Below, piece by piece: positions 62,673 to 64,000 of a stretch of 64,000 nt of DNA. Origin of the DNA: Spizellomyces punctatus DAOM BR117 (taxonomy: Eukaryota > Chytridiomycota > Chytridiomycetes > Spizellomycetales > Spizellomycetaceae); NCBI RefSeq assembly GCF_000182565.1, contig NW_015971537.1, forward strand, positions 903,299 through 967,298, in the 5' to 3' direction. Numbering within the stretch: position 1 is the stretch's first letter; every line of letters begins with the position of its first letter. The notes beneath the pieces were generated by a model. The model ran no database searches. It saw only the letters and a list, made by a program, of their open reading frames with translations, and was not told where the DNA came from. The translations under genes were made by a program, and so were the position numbers.

Positions 62673-64000
62673 TTATGCAGTTGCATCTGTTGGGAAACCA
62701 CGGTATGGCGCCAAGTCCTCTGTAGATTCCTTCGTCTCGTCAACAGCGTCGAATCTATTATTCTGCTGCAACTCCAAAACATTCCCTCCAAAGGCCTCTA
62801 AAGCCCAAGCCAGCGTTTCAATCTTGAACGGTTTCCCAATGTGCCCATCCATCCCTGCAGCAAGGCATTGATCGCGATCTGACGCCATGGCATTGGCTGT
62901 CAGGGCGATGATAGCCGGACCGCCATCCGCAATACCTCCGCGTTCCTTTCTAATTACTCTCGTAGCTTCTATACCGCTCATTCTAGGCATTTGTACATCC
63001 ATCAGAATGACGTGGTAAGGTGTTCGGCGCGACATTTCTACCGCTTCGACCCCGTTGTTGGCAATATCGATGGCAGAGTTATATCCCAGTTGCGCAAGTA
63101 AGCGTATTGATACTTTTTGATTGATCTTTGTGGTTGTTGCGTTACAGAGATGTGCATTCAAGTACGTCAGCTGTCTGCACGCATTGAACTCTCCCAAATA
63201 TGACACCTACCAGGTTATCCTCAGCCAGCAGTATCTTAACTGGCACTTTGTCTGCGATTCGTTTCCATTCCTCCTTCCGCCGTCCGTCTTTCTCATGATC
63301 CCATGCGCCAAGTTCCGCTTCGAGCTCGCCTTCATAAACCGGAAATCGTATTCGAAACGAAAAAACACTACCCGCATCCTCGACACTCTCCACTCGTATT
63401 CCCTCCCCACCCGGGTCCATCAACTGCACTAACTGTTTTGATATTGCCAAGCCCAATCCAGTTCCACCATATTGTCGACTGGTTGAGGCGTCAACCTGAG
63501 AGAATGGTTGAAAGAGACGGCAGAGACGGGTTGCAGGGATGCCGATGCCAGTGTCGCGGACTTCAAAGTGTACCAAAGCGGTGAGCGACGTTGGCGAGGA
63601 TGTGGGAGTGCGAGTAAGAAAGTGGGTTGGTCGGCGAGGTTTCTCCGGTTTTTCCCGTCTCTCGTCTATCTCTGGTATCTCTGGTTTCTCTGCATTTGTG
63701 TTGGTGTTCGGACTGCTTTTGTCCGTGAATGTGAAGCGTCGTTGTTCAAAATGTCGGCCAGAATCATCCACAGTCCACGCTCTTATTGATACTCCCCCCG
63801 ACTTTGTAAATTTAACGGCATTTCCAACAAGGTTGATAAGAACCTGTCGAAGACGATTCCCATCACCAATAACGATGGAAGGTACGGCAGAGTCAACCAC
63901 AGTTGTTAAACCTATTTGCTTTTCCTTCGCTTTTAAATTTAGTACGGAGACAGCGTTGGTGATACAGGTGCGTAGGTCGAACGGTCGATTTTCCAAACTC
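62673..64000 (-). CDS. hybrid histidine kinase, C-terminal part (5' end outside the window)
   Basis: Exons 63211-64000 (open at the window edge) and 62673-63125. The visible part starts just after the dimerisation/phospho-acceptor region (not in the window). HATPase_c has N box INLVGNAVKF, G1 DTGIGIPA, F box LFQPFSQVD and G2 GGTGLGLAIS, with a ~50-residue basic/P-rich insert between N and G1. Then a receiver domain with AEDNLINQKVSIRLL, phospho-acceptor in ILMDVQMPRMSGIEA, IALTANAM and the lysine in GKPF. Fungal hybrid kinases feed a Ypd1-type phosphorelay in osmotic, oxidative or light signalling. The input domain cannot be judged. Confidence 0.92.

Overview
The window is nuclear DNA of a zoosporic (flagellated) fungus, most like a chytrid of the Spizellomyces type. 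Genes are densely packed on both strands and have many short GT-AG introns (mostly 50-80 bp, a few 33-39 bp). The gene set mixes fungal housekeeping genes with genes usually lost in higher fungi: a tubulin-deglutamylase-type carboxypeptidase, NSUN6, NAT9, a class A 7TM receptor and TMEM245. No ribosomal RNA gene, CRISPR array or credible functional tRNA gene was seen. For many genes I joined exons by hand from splice sites, reading frame and remembered family sequences; where the exon sum is a multiple of three and the length matches the family, confidence is high.

Layout, left part (0.2-26 kb): RING-H2 ubiquitin ligase (-), NAT9 (-), PNPO (+), CCZ1 (-), malate dehydrogenase (+), LYRM2 (-) divergent from GOT1 (+), ankyrin protein (-) divergent from a coiled-coil protein (+), TFIIE-beta (-), a four-TM SH3 protein whose intron carries a telomere-like tract (+), FUN14 protein (+), GOLGA7/ERF4-like palmitoylation cofactor (-), a small duplicated-motif protein (-), TMEM245 (-), and a rhodopsin-like GPCR (-).

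Middle (26-38 kb): a gene-poor 2.2 kb island, a small cysteine-rich membrane protein (-), TANGO2 (+), a large multi-exon AGBL/CCP carboxypeptidase (+), and an unknown protein with a possible PP1-docking motif (-).

The main discovery target lies at 38.4-40.6 kb. A compact 2.2 kb mobile element with 31-bp terminal inverted repeats and TA target duplications carries a single intronless gene for a 627-residue Fanzor protein, the eukaryotic relative of TnpB/Cas12 RNA-guided nucleases. CATA lies immediately left of the element. The DNA from the end of the ORF to the right end can fold into hairpins and also contains tRNA-like A- and B-box sequences, followed by a T7 run just outside the element. 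This suggests a guide RNA reading into the flank, possibly made by RNA polymerase III. The element sits about 40 bp beyond the stop codon of OGG1.

Right part (40.7-64 kb): OGG1 (-) divergent from PIF1 helicase (+), RAD9 (-) divergent from a quinone oxidoreductase (+), prefoldin 2 (+), THOC7 (-) divergent from NSUN6 (+), an unresolved secreted-type gene, an SH3-DH-PH-PX Rho exchange factor (+), an ankyrin protein (-), a possible ubiquitin-like plus ART-like protein (-), and the 3' part of a hybrid histidine kinase running off the right edge (-). Many short promoters carry a CACGTG box about 70-150 bp upstream of the start codon.
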